A stretch of 8,095 nucleotides of DNA from a bacterium HR20 (GTDB taxonomy: Bacteria; Bacteroidota; Ignavibacteria; Kapaibacteriales; NICIL-2). The stretch is taken from NCBI GenBank assembly GCA_002898675.1, contig BEHW01000092.1, positions 1-8,095 of the forward strand, read 5' to 3'. Positions 1-7,497 of the stretch are shown piece by piece. Below the pieces are notes generated by a model that had not been told where the DNA came from, searched no databases, and worked only from the letters and a program-made list of their open reading frames with translations. Position 1 is the first letter of the stretch; each line of letters opens with the position of its first letter. The position numbers and the translations under genes were made by a program.

Positions 1-1
1 A

Positions 2-439
2 GGAATTCCGATCCAATGGCGCAGATTCCACGAGCTCCCCGACTCCGTCCACTTCAACCACTCGCGGCATATTCGCGCGCAGATTGATTGCCAGTCGTGC
101 CATGGCAACGTGGAAATTCAAGGCGTCATCGCGCAGAACAAGCCGCTTTCAATGGGGTGGTGCTTGGAGTGCCATCGGCATCCAGAGAGAAACATCGTTC
201 CAGCACGCCCAATTTCGGGAATCTTCACTGGCGCACGGCTTCCGGAGAACTTCCGGGAGCATCTTTTCGAACCAATCAACTCAAACCTCGTCCAAGGAGT
301 TGCTTCGCGCGTACGTCCGATCAGTTCACCGCAATTCGGCGCGTGGGAGACCGATGTGCCAACTCCTACGGTTGCGGGTATTCCGCATCCGAAGCTGCCG
401 GGCTACGGTCCGGAGAACTGTTCAGCGTGTCACTATTGA
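2..439 (+). CDS. actA: ACIII subunit ActA, multihaem cytochrome c (3' part only)
   Basis: This is the C-terminal 145 codons of the multihaem c-type cytochrome subunit of Alternative Complex III; the reading frame is open to the left edge, so the N-terminus, its membrane anchor and the first haem sites are outside the window. Three CXXCH haem-attachment motifs are visible: CQSCH (bases 89-103), CLECH (161-175) and CSACH (419-433), the last almost at the C-terminus. A His-rich stretch (VHFNHSRHI, about bases 44-70) precedes the first motif and probably supplies distal haem ligands. ActA homologues usually carry five or six haems, so three in the C-terminal third is in line. In the known complexes ActA lies on the periplasmic face, takes electrons from the ActB iron-sulfur clusters and passes them to ActE or an acceptor. 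The stop (437-439) lies 14 bases before actB. The assignment rests on motif pattern plus operon position. Confidence 0.93.
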   Translation, partial: GIPIQWRRFHELPDSVHFNHSRHIRAQIDCQSCHGNVEIQGVIAQNKPLSMGWCLECHRHPERNIVPARPISGIFTGARLPENFREHLFEPINSNLVQGVASRVRPISSPQFGAWETDVPTPTVAGIPHPKLPGYGPENCSACHY

Positions 440-453
440 TGAGCGACTAGATT

Positions 454-3400
454 ATGGCAACGACAATTCCAGAAAGCCTGATGCACGAGTCAATGGAGCA
501 TTTCGCTCGCGTCATCGGCGAGGACCCCGATCAGTCGAGCGATGCTCCGCCGATACTGGAGACACCGCTGTCACGGCGGTCGTTTATGGCGATGCTTTCA
601 GCGGCGATGGCAGTCACCGCTGCAGCCTGCCGTCGTCCCGATTACAAGCTTGTTCCGGCGGTGAAAAATCCTGAGTACGCCATCCCCGGCGTGCCGCTCT
701 ATTACAGCACCTGCTACATGCACAAAAACGTTGTGCATCCGTTGCTTGTTCGGGTGCGGGAAGGGCGCCCTGTCAAGGTCGAGGGGAACGATCTTCATCC
801 GATCGTCGGTGGCAAATCGAGCGCGCTCATTCAAGCGACGCTCTTTGAGCTCTACGACCCAGAACGCATCCGCCCAATTTTGGTCGGGCGGCGACCTGGC
901 GTAATTCCGAGCGGGAACTATTCGACGCCTGCGAACGCACTGGCACAAATCGTCGAGGCAATTCGCACTGCGAGCGGGGAAGGAAAGCACATCCGCATTC
1001 TCATTGACGAGCATTGCTCGCCAGCGATCGAAACGCTTGCGCGGCTTGTCGAGCAGCACGTGCCGAATGCGCAGGTCGTTGTGTTCCCCTGGGCAATCGC
1101 CGATGGTGCTGCGGAAGCAAGCAAGGCATTGCTCGGAATCGAAGGAGCGCTTGTGCCAAGCCTTGAGCGTGCCGATGTCATCGTCAGCGTTGATGCAGAT
1201 TTCCTTGGAACCGACCGGAACGCAGTCTATCATACGCGCGGCTTTGCAGCTCGCCGAAAGCCGACGCAGTCAAATCCGGTGATGAGCCGTTTCATCGCTG
1301 TCGAGGGGCGCTGTAGCCAGACCGGTGCTGCAGCCGATGAGCGTGTGGTGATCCATCCGCGCGACTACGAGTCGTTCCTTACGGCGCTCTATAACCACAT
1401 CGCACAAGCCAAAGGCGCGCAGCAATTAGCGCATCCCACCTCGCATCGTGATGCTGCGGCGCGGATCGCTCGCGAGCTTCTGGCTGCTGGCGAGCGTGGT
1501 TGCGTGCTCGTCGGTGAGCATCTTCCTCCCTATGCACATGCAGTTGGCATTGCAATCAATACGCTGCTCGGCTCCATTGGCGAAGGGAAAGTATTTGCAC
1601 ACGTGCTCCCGATGAGCCAAATGCGTCGTCCAGCAGTCGAGGCGCTCCGCGATGACTTGCGCAACGAACGTGTCGGGGTTGTGCTGCTTAGCCACGTCAA
1701 TCCCGAATACACAGCCGATGCAGAGATGCGGTCGCTGCTGCGACGGGTCGAGCATCGCTTCGCGCACACGCTCATTGACGACGAAACAGCACAGCAGTGC
1801 ACGATAACGATTCCCGCGGCGCATCAGTACGAAAGTTGGGGCGATGCTGTTGCCTTCGATGATTCCTATTGCATCCAGCAGCCGTTGATTGCTCCGCTGC
1901 CAGTCAATGCTCTCTCGACGGGGGAGCTGCTCTTCGGGATTGTCAAAGCATTTGCGCCTGAGGCCGTCGGGAACGCCGAGAAGTACTTCGACTACTTCAA
2001 GCAAACTGTTGTCGAACGTCTTGGCTCGGAAGCACGCTGGGAAGAGCTGCTGCGGACAGGGTTCGTTCCTGGGCAGCCACAATCGCTCTTGAAGCCGAAC
2101 CTTGCAGCGCTGTCGAATTTCCGCCCTACGCTCGATGTCAGCGAGCTTGCCGTCCTGGTGGTACCCAGTAGCTCGGTCTATGACGGTTCCCATGCGAACA
2201 ACCCATGGCTTCTGGAGTGCCCCGACCCGGTAACAAAGCACACGTGGGAAAACGTTGCTGTCATGTCTCCGCAGACAGCGGAAAAGCTTGGCGTGCAGAG
2301 CGAGGATGTTATTCGCATCACTGTTGGCTCGGCAGCGATTGATGTTCCGGTTCTCACGCAGTACGGCATGCACGAGGGAGTTATCGTCACTACGCTCGGT
2401 TTCGGCAGGCAAGCTGGGAAAGTTGCTGCTGGCTTTGGGCAGAACGCCTACGCACTACTCAATGCTGGGCGGACTGGGTACTACAGCGCCGCCATCACGA
2501 AGACAGGGCAACGCTCGCCGATTGCGCGAACGCAGAAGTACTTCCATGCTCAGTTCACCAAGCACTGGGAACCAGATGCGGGGGAAGATAAATTCCGGCC
2601 GATCGTCCATGAACTCACTCTTGACGAAGTGAAGTCGGGGAAACGTCCGGAAGGCATCGAGTTCCCCAGTGTCGGAAGCGATGGGCACTTCAAAATCCCG
2701 CTCAATATCGTTGACGGCTATCAGTACAAGGGGCACAAATGGGGGATGGTCATTGACATGTCGGCGTGCACAGGCTGCAATGCCTGTGTGGTGGCGTGCG
2801 AAAGTGAGAACAATATTCCTCCAGTCGGCAAAGACCAGGTCATGCGGGGACGTGTCATGCACTGGATACGTCTCGACCGCTACTATCTGGGAACACCGGA
2901 CGACCCACGCAGTGTGGTGCAGCCGATGCTTTGCCAGCACTGTGAGAACGCTCCGTGCGAGAATGTTTGCCCAGTTGCTGCAACAGTGCACTCGCCGGAA
3001 GGTCTCAACGAGATGGTGTACAACCGCTGTGTCGGGACGCGGTACTGCTTGAATAACTGCCCGTACAAGGTGCGGCGGTTCAACTTCCTGGCGTACTTCC
3101 GCCGCTTCTACGAAGAGCGGCTTGGTACTGCTGAGCCGCATCCGCTCGATCTGGCGATGAATCCGGACGTCACTGTTCGCATGCGCGGGGTGATGGAGAA
3201 ATGCACCTTCTGCGTCCAGCGCATCAACGAAGCCAAGTACCATGCAAAGGATCAAGGGCATGCCCGTGTTCCCGACGGTGCATTCCAGACCGCTTGCGAG
3301 CAGGCGTGCCCGGCTTCAGCGATCACATTCGGGAACCTCAACGACAGCTCAAGCCGCGTTGCTACGCTCCGCGCCAGCGAGCGATCGTTCCTGGTGCTCG

Positions 3401-3471
3401 AAGAGCTCAACGTGCGTCCATCGGTAACCTACCTTGCAAAAGTTCGTAACACTACTCCTCGTGCGGTGTAG
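454..3471 (+). CDS. actB: ACIII subunit ActB, Tat-exported Mo-bisPGD-like/iron-sulfur fusion protein
   Basis: At 1005 aa this has the usual length of fused ActB. Residues 40-45 (SRRSFM) form a twin-arginine motif followed by a hydrophobic stretch ending in Ala-Ala-Ala-Cys59, so the protein is exported folded and possibly lipidated on Cys59. About residues 60-700 resemble the molybdopterin-oxidoreductase fold, with a dinucleotide-binding-like region near 560-660, but the N-terminal region has a lone Cys87 instead of a CxxC iron-sulfur motif, matching the cofactor-free B1 domain of ACIII. The C-terminal ferredoxin-like domain has four cysteine groups: C772/775/778/782, C827/830/835/839, C859/865/869 and C917/920 with C948/952. 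The third group lacks one Cys (Thr862 in CVGTRYC), consistent with three [4Fe-4S] and one [3Fe-4S] cluster. This subunit carries electrons from quinol at ActC to the ActA haems in the periplasm. The ATG at 454 has no good Shine-Dalgarno sequence. It lies 14 bases after actA and 2 before actC. Confidence 0.97.
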   Translation: MATTIPESLMHESMEHFARVIGEDPDQSSDAPPILETPLSRRSFMAMLSAAMAVTAAACRRPDYKLVPAVKNPEYAIPGVPLYYSTCYMHKNVVHPLLVRVREGRPVKVEGNDLHPIVGGKSSALIQATLFELYDPERIRPILVGRRPGVIPSGNYSTPANALAQIVEAIRTASGEGKHIRILIDEHCSPAIETLARLVEQHVPNAQVVVFPWAIADGAAEASKALLGIEGALVPSLERADVIVSVDADFLGTDRNAVYHTRGFAARRKPTQSNPVMSRFIAVEGRCSQTGAAADERVVIHPRDYESFLTALYNHIAQAKGAQQLAHPTSHRDAAARIARELLAAGERGCVLVGEHLPPYAHAVGIAINTLLGSIGEGKVFAHVLPMSQMRRPAVEALRDDLRNERVGVVLLSHVNPEYTADAEMRSLLRRVEHRFAHTLIDDETAQQCTITIPAAHQYESWGDAVAFDDSYCIQQPLIAPLPVNALSTGELLFGIVKAFAPEAVGNAEKYFDYFKQTVVERLGSEARWEELLRTGFVPGQPQSLLKPNLAALSNFRPTLDVSELAVLVVPSSSVYDGSHANNPWLLECPDPVTKHTWENVAVMSPQTAEKLGVQSEDVIRITVGSAAIDVPVLTQYGMHEGVIVTTLGFGRQAGKVAAGFGQNAYALLNAGRTGYYSAAITKTGQRSPIARTQKYFHAQFTKHWEPDAGEDKFRPIVHELTLDEVKSGKRPEGIEFPSVGSDGHFKIPLNIVDGYQYKGHKWGMVIDMSACTGCNACVVACESENNIPPVGKDQVMRGRVMHWIRLDRYYLGTPDDPRSVVQPMLCQHCENAPCENVCPVAATVHSPEGLNEMVYNRCVGTRYCLNNCPYKVRRFNFLAYFRRFYEERLGTAEPHPLDLAMNPDVTVRMRGVMEKCTFCVQRINEAKYHAKDQGHARVPDGAFQTACEQACPASAITFGNLNDSSSRVATLRASERSFLVLEELNVRPSVTYLAKVRNTTPRAV
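574..630 (+). other. Tat signal with possible lipobox in ActB
   Basis: This segment codes ActB residues 41-59: the twin arginines R41-R42, then Ser-Phe-Met, a short hydrophobic h-region, and Ala-Ala-Ala-Cys59. The twin-arginine motif is clear. The cysteine directly after the small residues could be a lipoprotein attachment site, although the classic Leu at position -3 is Ala here. About 39 residues precede the motif, a long cytoplasmic n-region that is typical for ActB-type proteins. Seen: the motif and the Cys. Inferred: cleavage and lipidation. Confidence 0.7.
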
Positions 3472-3473
3472 CA

Positions 3474-4922
3474 ATGAGTACGACGACCGCTGTTCAGACC
3501 GCGCACCATCGTTCAGATGGGGTACACTTTGAGCGCGAGCCTCTTGTGCTCGGCAATCCAACGTTCCACGACATCACAGCGAAAATTGCAAGCATCGCCG
3601 AAGACAAGCCCACGCCAAAGTATTTGCTGGCGCTGAGCTTTACAGCGGCAATTGCCGCCTGGGGTGTTGGGTGCATCCTCTACACAATTTTGACCGGCAT
3701 TGGTGTCTGGGGGCTCAACAATCCCATCGGTTGGGGCTGGGACATAACCAACTTTGTGTTCTGGATCGGAATCGGGCATGCTGGGACACTCATTTCGGCA
3801 ATTCTCTTCCTCTTCCGTCAGAAATGGCGTACAGCGATCAACCGCTCGGCGGAGGCGATGACCATCTTTGCGGTGATTTGCGCGGGGCTGTTCCCGCTCA
3901 TCCACGTCGGGCGGATTTGGTTCGCGTACTGGCTCATCCCGTACCCAAACCAAATGCAAATGTGGACAAACTTCCGCTCCCCACTTGAGTGGGACGTCTT
4001 TGCTGTCTCGACGTACTTGACCGTCTCGCTGATTTTCTGGTTTTTGGGAATGGTGCCGGATCTGGCAACGCTCCGGGATGTGGTCAAGAACAAAGTCGCA
4101 AAGCGTCTCTACGGCTTTTTCTCGCTCGGCTGGAGCGGTTCAATGCGACACTGGCACCACTACGAGATGGCATACCTGATTTTGGCAGGGATTTCGACAC
4201 CGCTGGTGCTTTCTGTGCACTCGGTGGTGTCGCTCGACTTTACCGCTGGTATCTTGCCGGGCTGGCATACGACAATCTTCCCACCGTACTTTGTCGCTGG
4301 GGCGATATTTTCTGGGTTTGCAATGGTAATGACGCTCCTTGTCATTACGCGGGAGGTGCTCGATCTCAAAGAGCTCATCACGATGAAGCACTTAGAGAAC
4401 ATGAACAAGATCATCCTGGCAACGGGGATGATGGTCGGCTACGCCTATGCGATGGAATTTTTCATTGCGCAGTATTCGGGCAATCCCTACGAAGCGTTTG
4501 TCTTCATCAACCGTGCAACAGGGGATTATGCCTGGGCATACTGGACGATGGTGCTCTGCAACGTCGTTTCACCGCAGGTCTTCTGGTCGCGCAGGTTACG
4601 AAGAAGTATCCCGGTAATGTTCATCGTTTCGATTTTGGTCAACATTGGGATGTGGTTCGAGCGTTTTACGATTATCGCGACAAGTCTCCACCACGACTTT
4701 CTCCCTGCAAGCTGGGGCTACTACACTCCGACGTGGGTAGAAGTCTCGATCTTTGCGGGAACAATCGGAATATTCTTGACGCTCTTCCTCCTGTTTGCCA
4801 AGTACATTCCCGTCATCGCAATCGCAGAAGTGAAGGCGATTCTCCCGGGTGCGCAACCGCAGCACTCGCACCATGGAGCAGAGGCTCCACCCCACCAGGT
4901 TGAACAATCCACCAGCGTGTGA
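3474..4922 (+). CDS. actC: ACIII subunit ActC, NrfD/PsrC-type quinol-binding membrane protein
   Basis: This 482-aa polytopic membrane protein belongs to the NrfD/PsrC family. I count ten hydrophobic helices, roughly at residues 51-75, 91-113, 127-148, 174-195, 230-252, 273-292, 311-333, 353-370, 379-400 and 424-446, which is the number known for ActC. Polar residues in or beside helices that are typical of the quinone pocket are visible: His102 in GIGHAGTLIS, Glu127 in the RSAEAMT stretch, His144 and Arg147 in PLIHVGR, and His227-His229 with Glu231. In the known complexes ActC binds menaquinol on the periplasmic side beneath the ActB [3Fe-4S] cluster and may contribute to proton translocation. 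The C-terminal tail (about 461-475) is rich in His and Pro. The ATG is 2 bases after the actB stop and has no strong ribosome binding site, so translation is probably coupled. Which residues bind quinol is inference from family knowledge. Confidence 0.96.
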   Translation: MSTTTAVQTAHHRSDGVHFEREPLVLGNPTFHDITAKIASIAEDKPTPKYLLALSFTAAIAAWGVGCILYTILTGIGVWGLNNPIGWGWDITNFVFWIGIGHAGTLISAILFLFRQKWRTAINRSAEAMTIFAVICAGLFPLIHVGRIWFAYWLIPYPNQMQMWTNFRSPLEWDVFAVSTYLTVSLIFWFLGMVPDLATLRDVVKNKVAKRLYGFFSLGWSGSMRHWHHYEMAYLILAGISTPLVLSVHSVVSLDFTAGILPGWHTTIFPPYFVAGAIFSGFAMVMTLLVITREVLDLKELITMKHLENMNKIILATGMMVGYAYAMEFFIAQYSGNPYEAFVFINRATGDYAWAYWTMVLCNVVSPQVFWSRRLRRSIPVMFIVSILVNIGMWFERFTIIATSLHHDFLPASWGYYTPTWVEVSIFAGTIGIFLTLFLLFAKYIPVIAIAEVKAILPGAQPQHSHHGAEAPPHQVEQSTSV

Positions 4923-4926
4923 CGCT

Positions 4927-5508
4927 ATGGAACAACGTCCGGTTGCAACTGTTGCTGAATTCCGCGATGTCAACGCGCTCGTGGCTGCTGCACGTGCAGT
5001 GTACGAACGCGGCTATACGCGCTTTGATTGCTACACGCCATATCCTGTCCACGGCTTGGACCGCGCAATGGGGGTGCGACGGACGATCTTGCCGTATATC
5101 TCGTTCCTCGGCGGTGTAACAGGGCTCGCCAGCGCACTCCTTCTCCAGTGGTGGACCGGTGGCTACGACTATCGTCTCAACATTGGTGGGAAACCATTTT
5201 TTGCGATTCAGTTTTCAGTTCCGATTGACTTTGAGTTGACGGTCCTGTTGTGTGCGTTCTTTACGCTGTTTGGGCTGCTGGGGCTGTGCAAACTGCCGAC
5301 GTGGTGGCATCCATTGCAAGGTGACGCATCGTTCCGCCGTGCGACGGATGATACGTTCGTCGTTGCGATTTTTTCGGACGACCCGCGGTACACGATCAAG
5401 GATACCGAGGAGTTGCTCCGTTCGATGGGGGGGACGAACGTTCATGTTCATACAGCCTCTGCGGACCCAAGTACAACACTGCAATCAGTTACCACTCAAT
5501 CCGATTGA
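4927..5508 (+). CDS. actD: ACIII subunit ActD, DUF3341 membrane protein
   Basis: I chose the ATG at 4927, giving 193 aa, because it lies 4 bases after the actC stop; the frame is open further upstream to 4849, but that extension would overlap the actC 3' end and adds low-complexity residues. The N-terminal cytoplasmic part (1-50) contains the family pattern of a Tyr-Glu-Arg-Gly-Tyr segment followed by the Phe-Asp-Cys-Tyr-Thr-Pro-Tyr-Pro-Val-His-Gly stretch. Two membrane helices follow at about 54-75 and 100-122, separated by the conserved YDYRLNIGGKPFF segment, then FELTVL at 102-107 entering the second helix. The C-terminal region (125-193) is soluble. ActD is a structural or accessory membrane subunit of ACIII with no cofactor. 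Its short helical hairpin packs against the core complex in known structures; a precise role has not been established. Identification is firm from motifs and gene order. Confidence 0.95.
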   Translation: MEQRPVATVAEFRDVNALVAAARAVYERGYTRFDCYTPYPVHGLDRAMGVRRTILPYISFLGGVTGLASALLLQWWTGGYDYRLNIGGKPFFAIQFSVPIDFELTVLLCAFFTLFGLLGLCKLPTWWHPLQGDASFRRATDDTFVVAIFSDDPRYTIKDTEELLRSMGGTNVHVHTASADPSTTLQSVTTQSD

Positions 5509-5511
5509 GCA

Positions 5512-6165
5512 ATGAGTACCGCTTGGAAAATTATCATCGGTGTTCTCCTTGCCGTTGTGGCGACGTTCACAATTGGCGTCTTGTCGGGAAAGATTTGGTG
5601 GTTTAGCGAAGACCCACCACTGATGGTTATCCCGGACATGGACGATCAATTTCACCTCAAGCCTCAGGGCGAAGCTCGATTTTTTGCCGACAATCGCGCG
5701 CAGCGAGATCCAGTCGAAGGTACGCTCCCTCGTCAAGGGCGCAGCTATCCTTTTGCGATGGGCGATGTAGATTCGGCTGAGAAATACTTCGCTGCTGGCA
5801 ATCCGCTCCCGAAAACGGAGTTCGTTCTTGCCCGGGGACAGAATCGCTTCAACACGTTCTGCTCACCATGTCACAACTACACTGGCACTGGCGATGGCTT
5901 GGTCCAGCGCCGCGGCTTTGGCAATCAAGAGACGATGAATCTTACCCGTCCAGCTGCACGAGAGTACTCGGATGCAAAGATTTTCCATGTGATCAGCGCA
6001 GGGCAAAACATCATGCCGGCATATGCAGACCGCATCTCCGAAACTGATCGCTGGGCAATCGTGCATTACGTTCGTGAGTTGCAGAGCAAAGCCGCTGGTG
6101 GCGGGTTGAGCGGTGCGTCTGCCAGCAGGGCTAATGGTTCCACAACGTCGAAGAATATGCAATGA
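5512..6165 (+). CDS. actE: ACIII subunit ActE, membrane-anchored mono-haem cytochrome c
   Basis: This 217-aa protein has one N-terminal hydrophobic segment (about 6-25) and a single cytochrome c domain. The haem-binding motif is CSPCH (Cys117, Cys120, His121), within an RGQNRFNTFCSPCH stretch, and Met168 in QNIMPAYADRI is the likely sixth haem ligand. Before the domain lies the ACIII-typical segment with DMDDQ (42-46) and a Pro-rich lead (DPVEGTLPRQ) that wraps other subunits in known structures. Unlike many Bacteroidota ActE proteins, the signal segment contains no Cys, so it looks like an uncleaved membrane anchor or an ordinary signal peptide rather than a lipoprotein signal. The C-terminal 25 residues are Gly/Ser/Ala-rich and probably flexible. 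ActE receives electrons from ActA or donates them to the oxidase. The ATG lies 3 bases after actD, and the stop overlaps the actF start (ATGA). Confidence 0.95.
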   Translation: MSTAWKIIIGVLLAVVATFTIGVLSGKIWWFSEDPPLMVIPDMDDQFHLKPQGEARFFADNRAQRDPVEGTLPRQGRSYPFAMGDVDSAEKYFAAGNPLPKTEFVLARGQNRFNTFCSPCHNYTGTGDGLVQRRGFGNQETMNLTRPAAREYSDAKIFHVISAGQNIMPAYADRISETDRWAIVHYVRELQSKAAGGGLSGASASRANGSTTSKNMQ

Positions 6166-7385
6166 ACCCATATCGAATCATCTTGGGTCAGACGCCGTTT
6201 CCAGGTCAATTGCGGCGGCTGGGTGTAATTCTGGCTCTAATTGGAATCGCAGCATTCATTGCTGGCGGGCTTGGCCATCCGCAGTACTGGTGGGGCGGTT
6301 ACCTCCTTGGGTTTATTTACGCCATGGGCTTGAGCGTCACGCTTGTGTTCTTTTCCGCGCTTTCATACCTGGTCAATGCAGGTTGGGTAGCAGCGGTACG
6401 CCGTATTCCTGAATTGCTCTCTTCCTTTGTGCTTGTGCTACCGGTTGCTGCTCTTCCGTTGGTGATCGGTGCGCTGACGGGCAACATCTACGAATGGATG
6501 CACTCGAGCGACGAGCATCTCCACCATGGGTTCAAGGGCTTCTACTTGAGCCAGCCCTTCTTCTGGGCTCGGATGGTGTTCTATGCCATCGTGTGGATCG
6601 TGATGTACCGCGTCATTGTCGGTAATTCCCTTCGGCAAGATGATGTGACAGACATCACGCCAACTCAACGGAATTGGAAACTCTCAGCGCCGTTTGTGTT
6701 GCTCTATGCCTTGACGATCACGTTCGCGTCGTTCGATCTTGTCATGACGCTGGAGCCGCACTGGTTCAGCACGATTTTCGGTGTCTATTCCTTTGCTGGA
6801 CATTTCGTTGCCTCGCTGGCATTGATGCTCATCGTTATGCGGATGCTCGAGCGTGGTGGGTATCTGGCAGGCATTCTCTCGCGCGAGCATTACCATGATG
6901 TCGGAAAGTTGCTCTTTGCATTCACAATTTTCTGGACCTACGTTGCCTTCTCCCAGTACTTCATCATCTGGTACGGGAACCTGCCTGAGGAGACAGTTTT
7001 CTTTGCCAAGCGTCTCTCCAACGGTTGGGAAATATTTGGGTGGGCGTCGCTTTTCGGTCATTTTGTGATTCCATTTCTCTTTTTGCTGCGTCAGGATGTC
7101 AAGCGACGGCCTCAGCTTGCGACGATCGGTGCCATCATCCTGCTGATAGCGCATGCGATTGACTTGAGCTGGGTGATCTTGCCTGTCTTTTCCGCAGCGC
7201 ACGGCGAGCCATATCAACTCTCGTGGATGCTTGTGCTTGCAGGGTGGGGCGGGATTGCAGCGATGCTTGGAGCCGTTCTGATCGTCGCAAGTCGAGCATT
7301 TGCTCGCCACTCCGCTGTCGCTTGTAACGATCCCTACTTGCACGAGTCGCTCGACTACCACTCGGGCGCCTACGACCCAGTCTAA
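6162..7385 (+). CDS. actF: ACIII subunit ActF, second NrfD-type membrane protein
   Basis: This 407-aa membrane protein is the paralogue of ActC in ACIII. About ten hydrophobic helices are visible, near residues 20-37, 45-70, 85-105, 135-154, 175-197, 207-228, 249-271, 292-310, 320-341 and 354-376. Family-typical pieces include the loop with Glu-Trp-Met-His (111-114) and the following His cluster (H119, H121, H122), SQYFIIWYGNLPEE (264-277), the GHFVIPFLFLL helix start (299-309) and a C-terminal Asp-Pro-Tyr-Leu-His-Glu-Ser-Leu (390-397). In known ACIII structures ActF sits beside ActC in the membrane without a cofactor and is thought to provide part of a proton path. The ATG overlaps the actE stop by 4 bases, a classic coupling arrangement. 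No oxidase or actG follows; a 126-base non-coding stretch does. Confidence 0.95.
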   Translation: MNPYRIILGQTPFPGQLRRLGVILALIGIAAFIAGGLGHPQYWWGGYLLGFIYAMGLSVTLVFFSALSYLVNAGWVAAVRRIPELLSSFVLVLPVAALPLVIGALTGNIYEWMHSSDEHLHHGFKGFYLSQPFFWARMVFYAIVWIVMYRVIVGNSLRQDDVTDITPTQRNWKLSAPFVLLYALTITFASFDLVMTLEPHWFSTIFGVYSFAGHFVASLALMLIVMRMLERGGYLAGILSREHYHDVGKLLFAFTIFWTYVAFSQYFIIWYGNLPEETVFFAKRLSNGWEIFGWASLFGHFVIPFLFLLRQDVKRRPQLATIGAIILLIAHAIDLSWVILPVFSAAHGEPYQLSWMLVLAGWGGIAAMLGAVLIVASRAFARHSAVACNDPYLHESLDYHSGAYDPV

Positions 7386-7414
7386 TTCGGCAATTCAAAC
7401 TTGATCGAGCAGAT

Positions 7415-7447
7415 GCGGCATTCTCGTAGGTTCGGCGAGAATGTCGC
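7415..7447 (+). promoter_or_regulatory. 12-bp stem-loop downstream of actF
   Basis: The arms GCGGCATTCTCG (7415-7426) and CGAGAATGTCGC (7436-7447) pair over 12 positions with a single G-U pair; the inner 8 pairs are perfect Watson-Crick. The loop is the 9 bases TAGGTTCGG (7427-7435). It begins 29 bases after the actF stop. No T-tract follows (the next bases are TTGCTGT), so it may be an mRNA 3'-end stabiliser, a factor-assisted terminator, or the first stem of a larger fold reaching the pspC-like gene. The base pairing is seen directly; the role is inferred. Confidence 0.72.
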
Positions 7448-7496
7448 TTGCTGTAACAAACTGTGCGGTGCAGCGTAGTTTCGTGCAGCCGAACCT
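7428..7496 (+). promoter_or_regulatory. Candidate H-type pseudoknot pairing, hairpin loop to pre-RBS segment
   Basis: AGGTTCGGC (7428-7436) is the exact reverse complement of GCCGAACCT (7488-7496). Eight of the nine pairs (7428-7435 with 7489-7496) lie inside the loop of the 12-bp hairpin and can form without opening it. The layout is stem 1, a 1-base loop, stem 2 with no bases before the stem 1 return strand, then a 41-base connecting loop, which is the order of a classic H-type pseudoknot. The second strand ends one base before the Shine-Dalgarno tract at 7498, so folding could affect ribosome access to the pspC-like gene. An alternative is two mutually exclusive hairpins. The complementarity is certain; folding and function are not shown. 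Confidence 0.5.
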
Positions 7497-7497
7497 T

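Noticed and set aside
84..674. 196-codon + strand frame across the actA/actB junction
   Set aside because: It overlaps the true actA and actB frames, contains no CXXCH motifs and looks like an arginine/serine-rich shadow.
1426..2412. Long open frame on the - strand (328 codons) inside actB
   Set aside because: It lies wholly antisense to the well-supported actB, its product is rich in Arg/Cys/His with no recognisable domain or signal, and such frames arise from codon bias in the sense gene.
2455..3261. Open frame on the - strand (268 codons) opposite the iron-sulfur domain of actB
   Set aside because: It is antisense to conserved cysteine motifs, has no family-like features and lacks a plausible ribosome binding site; I treat it as a shadow.
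3989..4903. 304-codon + strand frame within actC
   Set aside because: It is offset from the actC frame, which has ten clean membrane helices and family motifs; the alternative product is Cys/Arg/Gly-rich with no coherent pattern.
4849..4926. Upstream extension of actD into actC
   Set aside because: It would add 26 residues overlapping the actC tail, while the ATG at 4927 gives the usual close junction and family-like N-terminus.
6684..7361. 225-codon - strand frame opposite actF
   Set aside because: It is complementary to membrane-helix codons of actF, which produces charged repetitive residues on the other strand; there is no independent support.
7415..7447. Simple rho-independent terminator for the act operon
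   Set aside because: The stem is good, but no T-run follows it and the loop is long; the complementarity of the loop to the region before the next gene suggests another role, though a factor-assisted terminator remains possible.
7468..7489. Direct repeat GTGCAGC (two copies, 15 bases apart) as an operator
   Set aside because: Seven bases in only two copies is weak, and the second copy overlaps the pairing segment at 7488-7496; noted but not called as a binding site.
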